A stretch of DNA of 64,000 nucleotides from Lepturacanthus savala (GCA_030544235.1 CM060463.1:21039690-21103689); one strand, 5' to 3'. Positions 24,455 through 34,680 are shown, numbered from the stretch's first letter. Numbers and translations: made by a program. Notes: a model not told the origin generated them from the sequence alone.

Positions 24455-25660
24455 CAGAGGTGGCAAGTAACTAAGTACAAAAACTTCATTACCTTACTTA
24501 AGTAGATGTTTCGGATATTTATACTTTACTGGAATTATTTTCCAGTCGACTTTTTACTTCTACTCTCTTTTATATTTTCATGCAATTATCTGTACTTTCT
24601 ATTTCTTACATTTTAAAAGTCCTTGTTTTTTAGATATCCTTGTTACTTCCATTTCATTTCAGCTTGTTTTCATGGCAACTGTCAAGTTAAAAAGTTTGCA
24701 AGAAAGTGTGTTATTTTCCCTGCTCTGTGGCCTAAATTGTGACCAATTCCGGCCTTTCTTCCCCTGTTAAAATACCTTTAAAAGGACAATACAAACTGCA
24801 TGCAATTTTTCTTTTGCCAGAAAGTGATGACAGCTCATAGTATATTGAGAGTTAAAGGTTGTTTTTGCAGATCTATACTTTACTGAGGTAATTGTTTTTC
24901 ACTTTTCACTTCTACTCCTTACATTTTCAGACTATTATCTGTACTTTCTAGTCCTTATATTTGTTTAAAAAATAGCCTAATTACTTGTCATCCTTCAAAA
25001 AAACACAAAAAAGAAAAAAAGAAAAACTATCCATATTGTGGTTGGAAGAGGATAAAACATGTACCGGTCTGACACCCTATTGGTTCGTATTTGATCGTCT
25101 CACCAGCCTGTGGCCTCATACAAAAATGTTTACTACTAATACTTATACGCAACTATTCATCATATCTTATGATACACGTTAATGCTCAGTAGTTCACATA
25201 AAAGGTTCTTTAATATGTTGGCATTTTTATTTGTACTGAAATATGTTGATTTTCAATGAGCATTTTCCCCTACATTACTTTTACACTGTGAAGTAGTTTT
25301 GAAACCAGTACGTTTATACTTTTACTTTTTAATTCCCTTATTTTTGAAAGAAAAGCGCTGTTTTTTTTTCTATAAATACTTAGTATTTATGTGCTCAGTA
25401 TTCTAACAGTACAACGTGTTTGCTAATTGCATCAGAAGGCTAATGTAATAATATTTCTATTAATTTTATAACCTCTTTAAAGGGTCATTATTAAAGGGAC
25501 AGTAGAACACATAAGCTGCAATTACAGCTCAATTTTTTTGACTTACAGGTAACTGAATTTTTTTTCATTGCTTTTACTTTCATACTTTAAGTAGTTTTGA
25601 AAAGTACTTTTACACTTTTGAGCAGAAAGCTTGACTTGATAATGACTTGACTTCTCCAGA
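24455..25660 (+). mobile_element. hAT-like element with CAGAGGTGGCAAGTA terminus
   Basis: The left end CAGAGGTGGCAAGTAACTAA is a hAT-style terminus frequent in fish. It is followed by the typical 'TATACTTTACTGGAATTATT ... TTTTTACTTCTACTC' body. The first 400 bp align by eye, in reverse complement, with the element at 42158-42862, sharing CATGGCAACTGTCAA-type and AAGGTTGTTTTTG words. A second 'ACTTTACTGAGGTAATTGTT' block at about 24878 suggests an internal duplication or nested copy. The right edge near CTTGACTTCTCCAG (25645-25659) is a weak inverted match of the left end. No target duplication is clear. Confidence 0.65.
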
Positions 25661-25775
25661 AGCTTTTTAAAACCCTAATATCCACCTTCCACCTGAGTAA
25701 TGTATGTGAATACTGACATGTCTGATTGAACTAAGTGGACAAAAACTCAGCAAACATGCCTTTTATTTAACTTAC

Positions 25776-26091
25776 CGACACAGGAGTCTCTGTGCTCTTC
25801 GAACCCGGCCGAACACACACACCTGCCGATGGGCACCAGCCACTCTCCCTCAGCGCTGCAGTACATCTTGGGTGTGTCCCGCTCCTCGGCGTGGTCCAGA
25901 CACTGACCCCGGACCTCCACCAGGGAGGACGAATCGGCGCCTGTCACCACGTCAGTGAACACCGCCAGGTTGCGACTCACGCCCACGCAGCGCTTGTAGT
26001 ACACCCGCACGGAGGTGAGGGCGATGCAGGCACCGATGTCCTGGAAGGCCAGGTAGAAGCCCCGTCTGTTCAAAGGACCCACGCCTCGCAC
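25776..26091 (-). CDS. epha8: epha8 exon (part 4 of the canonical exon 3): end of ephrin-binding domain and start of cysteine-rich region
   Basis: The minus-strand exon runs from acceptor CAG (26093-26092) to donor GTAAGT (25775-25770). It has 105 codons plus one base and ends in phase 1. It encodes VRGVGPLNRRGFYLAFQD, IGACIALTSVRVYYKRC, then TGADSSSLVEVRGQC, EERDTPKMYCSAEGEWLVPI and GRCVCSAGFEEHRDSC. The first half is the last strands of the Eph ligand-binding domain; the second starts the cysteine-rich (sushi/EGF-like) region. The words EVRGQC..HAEERDTPKMYCSAEGEWLVP and CVCSAGFEE match EPHA8 as I remember it, better than EPHA3, A4, A5 or A7. Epha8 is a plasma-membrane receptor tyrosine kinase that binds GPI-anchored ephrin-A ligands in neural patterning. 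The acceptor is preceded by a TG-rich segment (AAATGTGTGTGTGGTCACAG) rather than a strong pyrimidine tract. The Pro usual after 'YYKKC' in EphA proteins is Val here. Confidence 0.93.
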
Positions 26092-27044
26092 CTGTGACCA
26101 CACACACATTTGAATAGCAAAAATTATGTGGAATAAATTACACACATGATTATATCAGTGTGCTGAGATGTTCATATACACTCTACACTCTGGATAGAGC
26201 AAGAAAATTTCATTGGGTAGGTTTTTTTTGCACTAATTTGGTAATGTCTTGGCTCCAAAGTGGTTTGATCTCTTTGTGTTTTGTCATTAAATTGCATTTG
26301 AGCCCAGTTTCAGGAAAAGAGTGGCCTCACGCAGGGGTTCTTACCCCGGGGTCAGGACTTCTTTTGAAGGGGTCACTTAGTAAATGAAAGAGGTTGAGAG
26401 AAAATTAACAGGAGCGGACAGATGACAAAGCATAGTCCCGGAACACTAAATACTCCTTTTTTTCTTGTGAAATACAGAATTCATACATCCTCTGAAGTTT
26501 ATTTTATCTGCAAGATATACAAGATGACTTGTATGCAAAAAACAAAAAAAAAGAAAATGAAAATGTGACAGTAATATTCCAAGAAGAAAAAAGAAAAGAA
26601 AAGTTATGAATATACTAGAAACAAATCATGGATTTTATCTGAATTTATAAAGTCAAAATTAGCTAGAATAAAATAATGTTTTTGTCAAAATTATTTCAAC
26701 AATAAGGAAATAGATTAGAAATAGAATAGATTTTTGCCAGGTATCACCCTGAGGCATCCAGACCACGAGGGATCCAAGCAGACTTTGCCTCATTTGCAAG
26801 GGTTTGAATTTAATAAGCAGCTACGCATTTAATGTGACTTCAAGAAGTGATTCTACAAGTTACTTAACTGACTTTATTGTCTTCAACACCTATGGTTACT
26901 TCACAAATGTATTTTCAGAAAGGACACTTTAGAGGCTCAGTCAGTTACATCAGAGAAGACAGATTTAGTCAGAGTAGGCAAATGGCTGTACACAATATAC
27001 AATTTTAGCAAAAAAAAACATGGATATACAAAAGTGGGAATCTC

Positions 27045-27575
27045 TTTATTTTAAGGGTCCTCAACTACATATGAACTATTTTGTAGTTCAGCATGAACCA
27101 ACTTTGTAGTTCATATGTATTTCATATGTAGTTCATACAAATAATCATATCTGTGTTCATGTAAAGTTCATGTGTGTTGTGTGAATTGACCAGACCTGTA
27201 AAATGAAGTGAGTCTCGCTCTACAGTCTATATGTATTACCATATCCTAGTGTTCATTCATTACATAGGAATTAAAAAAAATATTTATTACAAATAGGTAT
27301 TACAGGATTTAATAAAAACATGTTAAAATATAAAAACAACCCAGTAGTTAAAATTGCATGGATAGTCAGAAAAAACTCAAACCAGTAATAACATTTTAGC
27401 TATACGCCCTTCATTATACAGGTCTGATCAATATATATGAACGACATGTGAGCAGATATGAACTAGATATGAATCTCCTATTGATTTTATGAACAACAAA
27501 TTAGTTCCTGTATTAGTTTATGCTGAACTGCCAAATGGTTCACATGTAGTTAAGGACAAATAAAATGAAGGACTA
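27045..27575. mobile_element. Non-autonomous DNA transposon with about 50-bp terminal inverted repeats
   Basis: The left arm (27045-27095) reads TTATTTTAAGGGTCCTCAAC then ACATATGAAC..TTTTGTAGTTCAGC. The right arm (27525-27575), reverse-complemented, reads TTTTATTTGTCCTTAACTAC then ATGTGAACCATTTGGCAGTTCAGC. The arms match over about 50 bp with a few differences. The interior carries more GTAGTTCATA-type copies of the same words and no coding frame. The exact ends and the target duplication are not settled. Confidence 0.7.
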
Positions 27576-28315
27576 CCTGAAAGTGTGTGTATTTGAACAA
27601 GATGATAACAAAAGTAAATACAACTTTACAAAGTTGACAAAACAGTTGAACCTGTGTGAATATAGCTTTAATTGAATCTCCGGTGAACTCAGTCAATCAA
27701 CTGCTCTGCTTCCAAAAACAACCTAGAATCATAGGTTTGTTTTTCACATCGTATCACTTTTGATTATATCGTTAACCCACGCAAAAGGAATGGAGATGTT
27801 GTTGAGATAAATTGACGTAAGAGAAGAATCTGCGGAAAAAATAAAGACTTTAAGACTCCGCTGCATCCAACAGAGTAGGAAGGAGATGTCTCTGATCTAT
27901 TTAGACAGGTTTGAGTGTTCATAAGTGAATACAGGTTGTCAAACAACCTGCTGGTTACAGTCTGTTGTGCATAGTTTTTGATACATGTTTATGGCTTTAT
28001 TAGCGAGCTCCATTAGAGAGATGATGCCAGGGATGTTTCAGTTAATGGTAAGAGTCCCAAATCCCTAAGCCACAGCGGTGCCCTGATGTTGCATATATTA
28101 TCGTGTTGGATGCAATATTATAAATAATATCACAATAAACTTTACAGGACACACTGTCAGATAAGATTATGTGTATGACAAGTTCCATATTGTTTTCCCA
28201 GCTGTTTATAATGCTGCTAATTAGACAGCTAATTTGCACTTCTGCAGCTCTGTCTGGGTTGAAGAGTTTTTTCTTAGTAGTTCATCTACTGTAAATGCCA
28301 GAAATTAAGCATCTG

Positions 28316-28318
<3 letters not shown>

Positions 28319-28388
<70 letters not shown>
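28319..28388. repeat. (TG)35 microsatellite
   Basis: A perfect TG run inside the epha8 intron. The frames on both strands here are dinucleotide translations. Confidence 0.97.
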
Positions 28389-28392
<4 letters not shown>

Positions 28393-28849
28393 CAGAATCA
28401 ACAGTTGTTATCATAAATTGCCTCAGGCTTTTTCCATTCCCACTGCAGCTTTTCTGATTTCTGGATGGCACCAGGCAGAGTTTCCAAACCTGTGTCTGGT
28501 ACTATGCATATTTGTGTCAATGTGTCATGTGGTAACTGAATATCCAATTTGACAAACTGAATTAAATGTCCAAAATTGGATAGCCTTTTTGCATCTCCAC
28601 TGTGGGGAGTATCATCTCTTTACAGGAGCCACATAAAAAATAGATACATAGATATTATGAGACAATATATTGTCATTTCAGCTTCTTGGCAAGGTAACAA
28701 TATATTTTCAAATCCACTAAAAAAATTTAAAATAATATCTGAAATTTTGTTTCCAAATACAAGTATGCAAATTGAAATTGTTATTTATAGATTATTATTC
28801 AATATAATTTCATATAATTAAATATTTAATAAATAAATAACACTGTAAA

Positions 28850-29075
28850 TGATTATTTTAGTAGATTGCTGTATATTTTACAGTAAATCACAGGAGTCAA
28901 AATATAATACAGTTAATTACCAAATACTGTAAATGCAACTGAAATAACAGTACTTAATCGATTGTTATTGTACAATTAATTACCTAATTCTGTAAATACA
29001 ACTGAAATCATAGTATTTAATTGATTCTTACTGTATAATTAATCACTTATTACTGTAAATACAACTGAAAACATA
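28850..29075 (+). repeat. TACTGTAAATACAACTGAAAT tandem repeat (about 2.5 units, period 61-65 bp)
   Basis: The word TACTGTAAATGCAACTGAAA starts at about 28925. A variant with TTCTGTAAATACAACTGAAA starts at about 28989, and another at about 29052. Each is followed by TA(T/C)TTAATTGATT and a TGTA(T/C)AATTAATTAC-type segment. It is the inverted relative of the repeat at 19740-20045. Confidence 0.65.
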
Positions 29076-29580
29076 TCTCTGTTGTTTTATTGTATGTTGT
29101 AAGTCTTAAGCTTATTTAGACCTTTGATAGGGTTTTTATGCAAGTAAAATGGGTGCAGATTTCTTGCAAATTATGAGAAAATGCTGCCACAAAATCAGTC
29201 ATTTTTATCACAAAAACCACAAAAAAATCGTTATACAAGGTCCTTCACTTCATTTATTCTAACAATGTAATGTATCAATACAAGTGTGGATGCACTCTTC
29301 AGTATGAATTCGAGGCTGTTAGCAATATCACAGTGTACTTCCCATGACACTGAAGCAAGGCCTGCTCTTTGTTTGCTTTTACACATCTGAAAAACTGAGC
29401 AAAAAACAGCATGACTGTCGAGACTTGGAGGAGACTCTCCAGGGCGGTGGATGTTTCAAACTTGTCTCGAACTCCTATGGAGGCGTACGTGCTGAGAATC
29501 GGAATGAAAAGCCCGGACTGACATTTTATCTGTTGTAAGAGTCAGACTTTCACACGGCTGTTTAGTGCTACTGCTCGTAC

Positions 29581-29730
29581 CTCTGTGTTGAGTTTAAGCC
29601 GACGGACTCCCAGGTCCACGCCTGTGAAGCTCTCGTCGGCAGCGATGGTGTCAATCTTGATGAACTGGTTCTCGCGTATGGCCGAGCCCACCGCCCTGTC
29701 AGACTCGTAGTAGTACAAGTTGAAGGTTTC
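29581..29730 (-). CDS. epha8: epha8 exon (part 3 of the canonical exon 3): ephrin-binding domain middle
   Basis: 150 bp, 50 complete codons, phase 0 at both ends. It has a strong acceptor TTTGTTCTCCAG (to 29731) and donor GAG|GTACGA. It encodes ETFNLYYYESDRAVGSAIRE, then NQFIKIDTIAADESFT and GVDLGVRRLKLNTE. 'KIDTIAADESFT' and 'ETFNLYY' are among the most conserved strings of Eph ligand-binding domains. The segment 'GVDLGVRRLKLNTE' matches EPHA8 ('GADLGVRRLKLNTE' from memory), where EPHA3 has 'QMDLGDRILKLNTE'. It contributes strands of the ephrin-binding jelly-roll. The surrounding frame continues as intron on both sides, so exon limits were chosen from splice sites and from continuity with the neighbouring exons. 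Confidence 0.94.
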
Positions 29731-30339
29731 CTGGAGAACAAACGGGAAACACGGTCTGATGTGATGGAGGTCTACGGTGAAGGGGGGCGAGTGCCGTGGG
29801 TTTGCTGTGTTACAAAACGAGCTGAAATGGAAATCTGATGTCAAATCTAGGCTGCTTTGCTGTGTGTTCCCCCCCTACTGAGTAACATACAACGGTACAA
29901 TAATCATCCAAAACCATTGAGACTTTCCCCGTAGTAGAGATTTCATATGAAGTGTTCAGTTTATATATATATTTAACTCTGAATCATCAATCATTGGGGT
30001 TTCATTTCACAAATGGTTAGAAAAAAACCTGTTTATTTTATGGAACTGCACTCCAGGGTAAATTAAAGCTCCTCTATAAAACAGTATTTTCCACTATAGA
30101 ACTGTTTTGGCCACTTCTAAAGTACTTTATACCACTTTTCTCCCCACCAAAAAAAAAGGTCTGCCAGGTCTATAGTTGGGTCATTAAAATTAACTTCCGA
30201 CTGCATCATATCCTCATTTTCTCATCTGGTGCTTTTACTTTAAAGCCCTGCAGGGCTTTGTTCAAGTGCTGAAGTGTTATCGTAAAATGTTAGCATGAAT
30301 GCCAGAGCTATCTACCAAGCACAGACGTGGTTTATTTTA

Positions 30340-30945
30340 AAGCACTTCTATGGGCAGAAATACATAAATTTATAATATAATAATTTGAATCATTGCATTG
30401 AAAAACTGAATCTGAATAGTGTCATTTGAAATAAAGATTGAATTAATTAGTTTCAAATTCAGTTCTCAAAATGATAAACATCTGGGTAATTTAAGGATGA
30501 AGGAAGAGCAATCAAGCTCAGATACATAGAACTTGTTAATTTATATGCGTCCAGCATTTAACATTAGAGCTGTGAAATATAAAACAAGAAAACAGATTCT
30601 TAACTTATTTAACTTATGTATTATTGAGCTGATGGATTTTGTAACTATATCTCTTAGGAATATTTGCACATTTCAAACACAAAAGCTCTAAGATCTGTGA
30701 ATCCAGCCTTTTTTTTCATGCCTACATTTATTTGACAGTTAAAAGACAGGAAAAGGGAGAGAAGAAATGTGACTTCCAGCAAATAACCTGCGACCTGGAT
30801 TTGAAACCCAGGTCTGTCACATGAAGCAAATTCAATTTCAAATTATACTATTCAGATCCAATTTCAAATAAATTAAATAAAAAAAAGTCAATGTCAAGTT
30901 ATGTGATTCAGTTTCTGGCAGCACATATTTCTGCCCATACACTTG
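30340..30945. mobile_element. Repeat bounded by TATGGGCAGAAATA inverted ends
   Basis: CACTTCTATGGGCAGAAATA at about 30344-30363 is matched in inverted form by TATTTCTGCCCATACACTTG near 30926-30945. The interior has AT-rich ATTTGAAT / ATTCAGAT words repeated on both sides (30385-30470 and 30825-30880). It is probably a non-autonomous DNA element. Boundaries and superfamily are uncertain. Confidence 0.5.
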
Positions 30946-31324
30946 TCTTGCAAATGAAGTTAAAGCAGGTTTGTCAAAGTCCTCATGTTTCCATGCTGGA
31001 TTTTGAGAGGAGGAGAAACAGCTGCAGTGGCCTGTGGGGGTTTGAGCAATAGAGCATGGAGCTCTCTCTACACCCACATCACAGGCGGGTGTGGCCTGTT
31101 TTGTCCTCTGACCACGCCCTGCTGTGATGTTCAACCAAAAGCGGGGGCAGATTATTAGTCGTGGGTGAATTTACTCTTTGAAGCTAAATTTAAAGTTTTC
31201 TCATTATGTTTAAAGGTCATTGTGGAGTACTTTCAAAGTCCTTGACCTGTGTAAGAGTTTTAAATAGACTTCATTTCAATCGTTTTACAGCCTTGTTTCT
31301 ACCGCCCACACATTTCTATCTTAA

Positions 31325-31391
31325 CTCCCTCCCCCTCCTCCTCCTCCTCCTCCTCCTCCTCCTTCTTCTCCTTCTTCTCCCCCCTCCCCTC
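31325..31391 (-). repeat. 67-nt pure polypyrimidine tract (polypurine GGA/GAA repeat on the epha8 sense strand)
   Basis: Every base from 31325 to 31391 is C or T, mostly CTC triplets with CTT variants. On the transcript this is a GGA/GAA-rich purine tract beginning 24 nt downstream of the donor at 31415. G-runs and GGA repeats placed this way can act as intronic splicing enhancers, and such mirror-like purine tracts can form triplex DNA. That role is inference. Confidence 0.95.
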
Positions 31392-31415
31392 ACCCCTCTC
31401 TCGCCTGAGTGTTAC

Positions 31416-31559
31416 CTTGCAGGTACCCAGTACTCCTGGCATGCTGTTGCAGTCTCTCAGGGTGAACTTGACCTCAATGTAGATCCTCCTGGCTCCTTCT
31501 CTAGGGATCCAGCCCGTCCTCAGCCAGTTGTTCTGGCTGGGGCTCATCACGTTACAGAC
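31416..31559 (-). CDS. epha8: epha8 exon (part 2 of the canonical exon 3): ephrin-binding domain
   Basis: 144 bp, 48 codons, phase 0 at both ends. Acceptor ATCAG (to 31560), donor AAG|GTAACA. It encodes VCNVMSPSQNNWLRTGWIP, REGARRIYIEVKFTLRDC and NSMPGVLGTCK. 'CNVM..NQNNWLRT.WVPR(D/E)GARR' and 'KFTLRDCNSMPGVLGTCK' are hallmark Eph ligand-binding motifs. NSMPGVLGTCK and REGARR favour EPHA8 (EPHA3 has NSIPLVLGTCK and RNSAQK, from memory). It contains the conserved cysteines of VCNVM, RDC and GTC, which take part in the domain's disulfides. Splice limits were confirmed by in-frame joining to the exons on either side. Confidence 0.95.
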
Positions 31560-31717
31560 CTGATTTAAAAGAACAGTATTTTATAGATATATGGTCTCAT
31601 ATTGATGAAGATACATCCTGGTTGTAGGTTTTACATTGAATCTTTAACAGTGGTTTACTGTGTTGTTACAGAGATATATAGGTTATACGCCCTGTCCATT
31701 CATATGTACCACTGTAC

Positions 31718-31912
31718 TAGAGCTGCAACGATTAATTGAGTAATCAATTAATCACTTAGTTGCCCACTATTACATTAATTCACAACTATTTTGATAATTA
31801 TTATTAATATTTTCACTGAGTTATATGTAAGAAGAAAATGTCTAAATTCTCTGCTTCCAGCTTCTCAAATCTGATAATTTTCTGATTTCTTTAGGCTTAT
31901 ATAATAGTACTG
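31718..31912. mobile_element. Fragment of the ATCGATTAATCG-type hAT-like family
   Basis: Begins TAGAGCTGCAACGATTAATT, the characteristic end of the family. It is followed by the internal CTTCCAGCTTCTCAAATCTG block and TTTAGGCTTATATAATAGTA. Only one end is present. Confidence 0.65.
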
Positions 31913-31961
31913 GGGGAAATGGTTAGCAGAAAAAAGGGTTGTGCAATTAATGTCATGAGAA

Positions 31962-31991
31962 CATATATATATATATATATATATAACATAT

Positions 31992-32053
<62 letters not shown>
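31962..32053. repeat. (AT)n microsatellite with interruption
   Basis: AT dinucleotides broken by AACATATAACAT near 31985-31996, continuing to 32053. Confidence 0.95.
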
Positions 32054-32057
<4 letters not shown>

Positions 32058-32645
32058 CTATATATACTATATATAGTTACTATAACTAATAACTGTCAGA
32101 TATAAAGACCAGAGAAGACCAGAATAAATATTCTGTATACCCTCAGTGAATCACAACATTTTTTTTAATCTAACCATTTTCAGACATGAAAACTGTTTAA
32201 GGTGTGAAAGAAAGCCTGCTACAACTATAGGGGTCCAGGGACGTGCTCTGTTGGGAGAAAATTTTTGCTTTAGGCTACAGGCTCATTTCTTTTATTGCAT
32301 CTGCCTGAAAAATATATTCTAAGGGCTGTTATGAAGTAAAACAACCCCACATAAACACATAAAAGGAGTCAATAGATGCGGGAGCTCTATACATCAACAC
32401 ATCAACAAAAAACAAACAAGATAAAAAGTAAAAGTAGGAATAGCAGTCATTTTCTATGCATTTTAACCATAAGCAATTAGGAAATAACAATTACTACCTA
32501 GGGAGATAAAATGACATAATGTCATCTGCAGTTTGTGTTTTTAAAATCATACTTTGATCTGAGTGAATAATCCTGGTTTCCCAGGAAACAAAGTGATCCT
32601 GGATGTTATTATAATAATTAATCCTAATAAAACATGCAATCCCAC

Positions 32646-32699
32646 CTGGTATGTGTGGATAGGACTGAAGAACTCGTCCATTTCGTTAATGGCGTCCCA
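32646..32699 (-). CDS. epha8: epha8 exon (part 1 of the canonical exon 3): ephrin-binding domain
   Basis: 54 bp, 18 codons, phase 0. It has a strong pyrimidine-rich acceptor (TTTCTCCCTGCCCAG to 32700) and donor CAG|GTGGGA. It encodes WDAINEMDEFFSPIHTYQ, which corresponds to 'WDSINEVDESFQPIHTYQ' of EPHA8 as remembered. The Trp codon opening in phase 0 is the usual start of canonical exon 3, right after the exon-2-encoded 'GW(L/I)TYP(A/S)HG' segment. I could not locate exon 2 or the signal-peptide exon above it. At 18 codons it is a very short exon, but it joins in frame to the next one with no gap against the family. Confidence 0.9.
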
Positions 32700-34265
32700 C
32701 TGGGCAGGGAGAAAGAGAGAGAGAGTGAGAAAGAGAAAGGAAGGGGGGGGTTTCAAGTCAGTCACATGTTCATGTCTTTCATATTCTGCAAATCATTCGG
32801 CGTCAGTCTATATTTCCCTCATGATCAGTGCTGCCTGCGTGTCTCCCTGAGCACATCAGAAGATTATTAGCTTTGACTTCAAATGAAACATGTGATCACT
32901 TCTGGCAAAGGCGAGTATCATAATTATGGCCTATTTGAATCTCTCAGAAGACAAACATTTAGGTTTTCCACATGATCGGTGGCGATATGATCCGTAAGAC
33001 TGCGTTGGCAAGGACAAACAGCTGAGATGTATTTTGTGTTAAGTTTCAAGTTAACAATCCCCTTTGTCCCCTTTATCTAAAAGCTTCATCTTAAAAGCTT
33101 CTGCTTCTTTTTAAATAGGCTGATGTCTTCCACTCCGGCGTCCCGGCGAGCGCCGGTTAACACATGCATCATGTGTTGCACATTTCAGCATGTTTGAATT
33201 CATTTAACGCAATTCTGAAGGGAGACATTCTCCTTTAATGAGATGTCCCTCATGTATTTGATTAGATTTACATTGTTTACTGGAATCCCGCAGGTGGCCA
33301 ATAACAGAATTACATGGAGGGACAGGAAGTGAGATGTGTTGTTATTTCGGAACACGTTAATGTGCATCACACCCACAAGTGGAGAATCCAGCACCAGGAG
33401 TCAACTCAATCACAGGGATCGGCCTGTTCCAGCTGCTCCTGGGTGTAAAAGTACCTGATTTGGATGTTATCAGCCCATTAAATGGCCATTATCAGTCATC
33501 AGTCATCATCAGACCAATAGATGTGGGTTAGAAGGGGCTTTCCACACCTGCTAGTGCATATCAATCCAATGGAAGAGGACCTAAATATGCCGCTGCTACA
33601 GCACTCACTAAATTAAATAAATTAATTGAAGCCCTATAATTTGAGAGAACTGAAAAAACAAAAACAAAATACATGTTTATATATATATATATATATAATA
33701 TAAAGTACTGTATGTGTCAAAAACATACAGTACTTGGTCAAAATGTAATATTTTACCAAAATTAAGCATAGTATATATGTATATAAGCAAGTATATATGT
33801 ATTTGTATTAAATAATCCTTTTTTTAACAAGCTTGAAAAGTGATAAAAACCTACAGTGCTTGGTTGAAATGTAATATTTTAACAAATGAAATTCAGCTGC
33901 TTGCAGGTTATAAGATTTCTTATTGTGATGTACTGGTATATTTCATTATGTATTTCTAGTATATAATACAGACAAGAAGGGAAAAGGCAGAGACAAACAT
34001 TGAAACGTGTTTAATGTGTTTTACATTTTGTGCACTGTAATTCAAAATAAAAGTGGGCTAGGGGCTAAATGTATATTTGCAAAAAAAAAATGTAACACAT
34101 TTGTGGATGTGGAATGTGCAAAACAGTGAAATTTGTCTTGTCTTGCCTGGCTGGTCTTATCTGATCTCTGGGTGTTCAGCACCTAAACCTCTGAGCCTAG
34201 AATTGCCCCTTAACAGAATAGATTCTTTTAATCACATTGCCATGAGCAGATAGGTGTTCCTACAG

Positions 34266-34372
34266 GAAATAGTCTAGTCTAGTTTTGTCCAACTATCAGT
34301 CAAAACACCCTAATTTATTGTTGATTGAAAAGTGGCAGCATTGTAGAATGAACATTACAGCAGTAAAGAAAA
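34266..34372. repeat. Dispersed repeat copy A (relative at 46092-46187)
   Basis: Shares TTTGTCCAA..CCCTAATTTA(T/C)TGTTGATTGAA and AATGAACATTACAGCAGTA in the same order as 46092-46187. The family is unknown to me. Confidence 0.6.
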
Positions 34373-34479
34373 CACTGGCAAGAAAAAAAAAATCATGGTT
34401 TGGGTTAAAACGATCACTACTAACATTGTTAAGTGGGCAATGGTCTGTTAAATGTGATAAAAATGCCCAGTTAAACACC

Positions 34480-34680
34480 AGTAAGATGCAATAAAATGTC
34501 CAGACGTTGTGGTAAAAACGTACCAACTTTTAAAATGCTCAATGCAGAAAAAAATATTCATTTGAATGGTATTATATTTTTAACATTATGTTAAAAATGT
34601 CCAACATTGCGGTGAAAATGTCTGGTAAAACTGCCTGGTAAAAATGTCCCAACACTATGGGAAAAATGTCCGGTTAAACT
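34480..34680. repeat. Degenerate tandem AAAATGTCC-type repeat
   Basis: The phrase (A)AAAATGTC(C)(A/T)(A/G)AC.TTG.GGT recurs with variations at about 34492, 34606, 34618, 34640 and 34664. Spacing is irregular. Confidence 0.45.

Larger units (their letters stand above)
26092..29580 (-). other. epha8: epha8 intron (3489 bp) inside the canonical exon 3
   Basis: The donor is GTACGA at 29580-29575 after GAG, and the acceptor CAG ends at 26092. It is phase 0, between Glu and Val of LNTE|VR. It contains a degenerate stretch (26330-26390), a long-TIR DNA element (27047-27572), a (TG)35 tract and TACAGTA-type repeats. No further exon is recognised inside. Confidence 0.85.
29731..31415 (-). other. epha8: epha8 intron (1685 bp) inside the canonical exon 3
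   Basis: Donor AAG|GTAACA at 31415, acceptor CAG ending at 29731, phase 0 between Lys and Glu of GTCK|ETFNLYY. It carries a polypurine (sense strand) tract 24 nt after the donor and a TIR-bounded repeat at about 30340-30945. Confidence 0.88.
31560..32645 (-). other. epha8: epha8 intron (1086 bp) inside the canonical exon 3
   Basis: Donor CAG|GTGGGA at 32645, acceptor AG ending at 31560, phase 0 between Gln and Val of TYQ|VCNV. It contains a fragment of the ATCGATTAATCG-type element (31718-31912) and a roughly 90-bp AT dinucleotide block. Confidence 0.88.

Noticed and set aside
25792..26097. Plus-strand 101-codon frame opposite the epha8 exon
   Set aside because: It is the antisense shadow of the minus-strand coding exon, whose Eph domain match and splice sites are clear.
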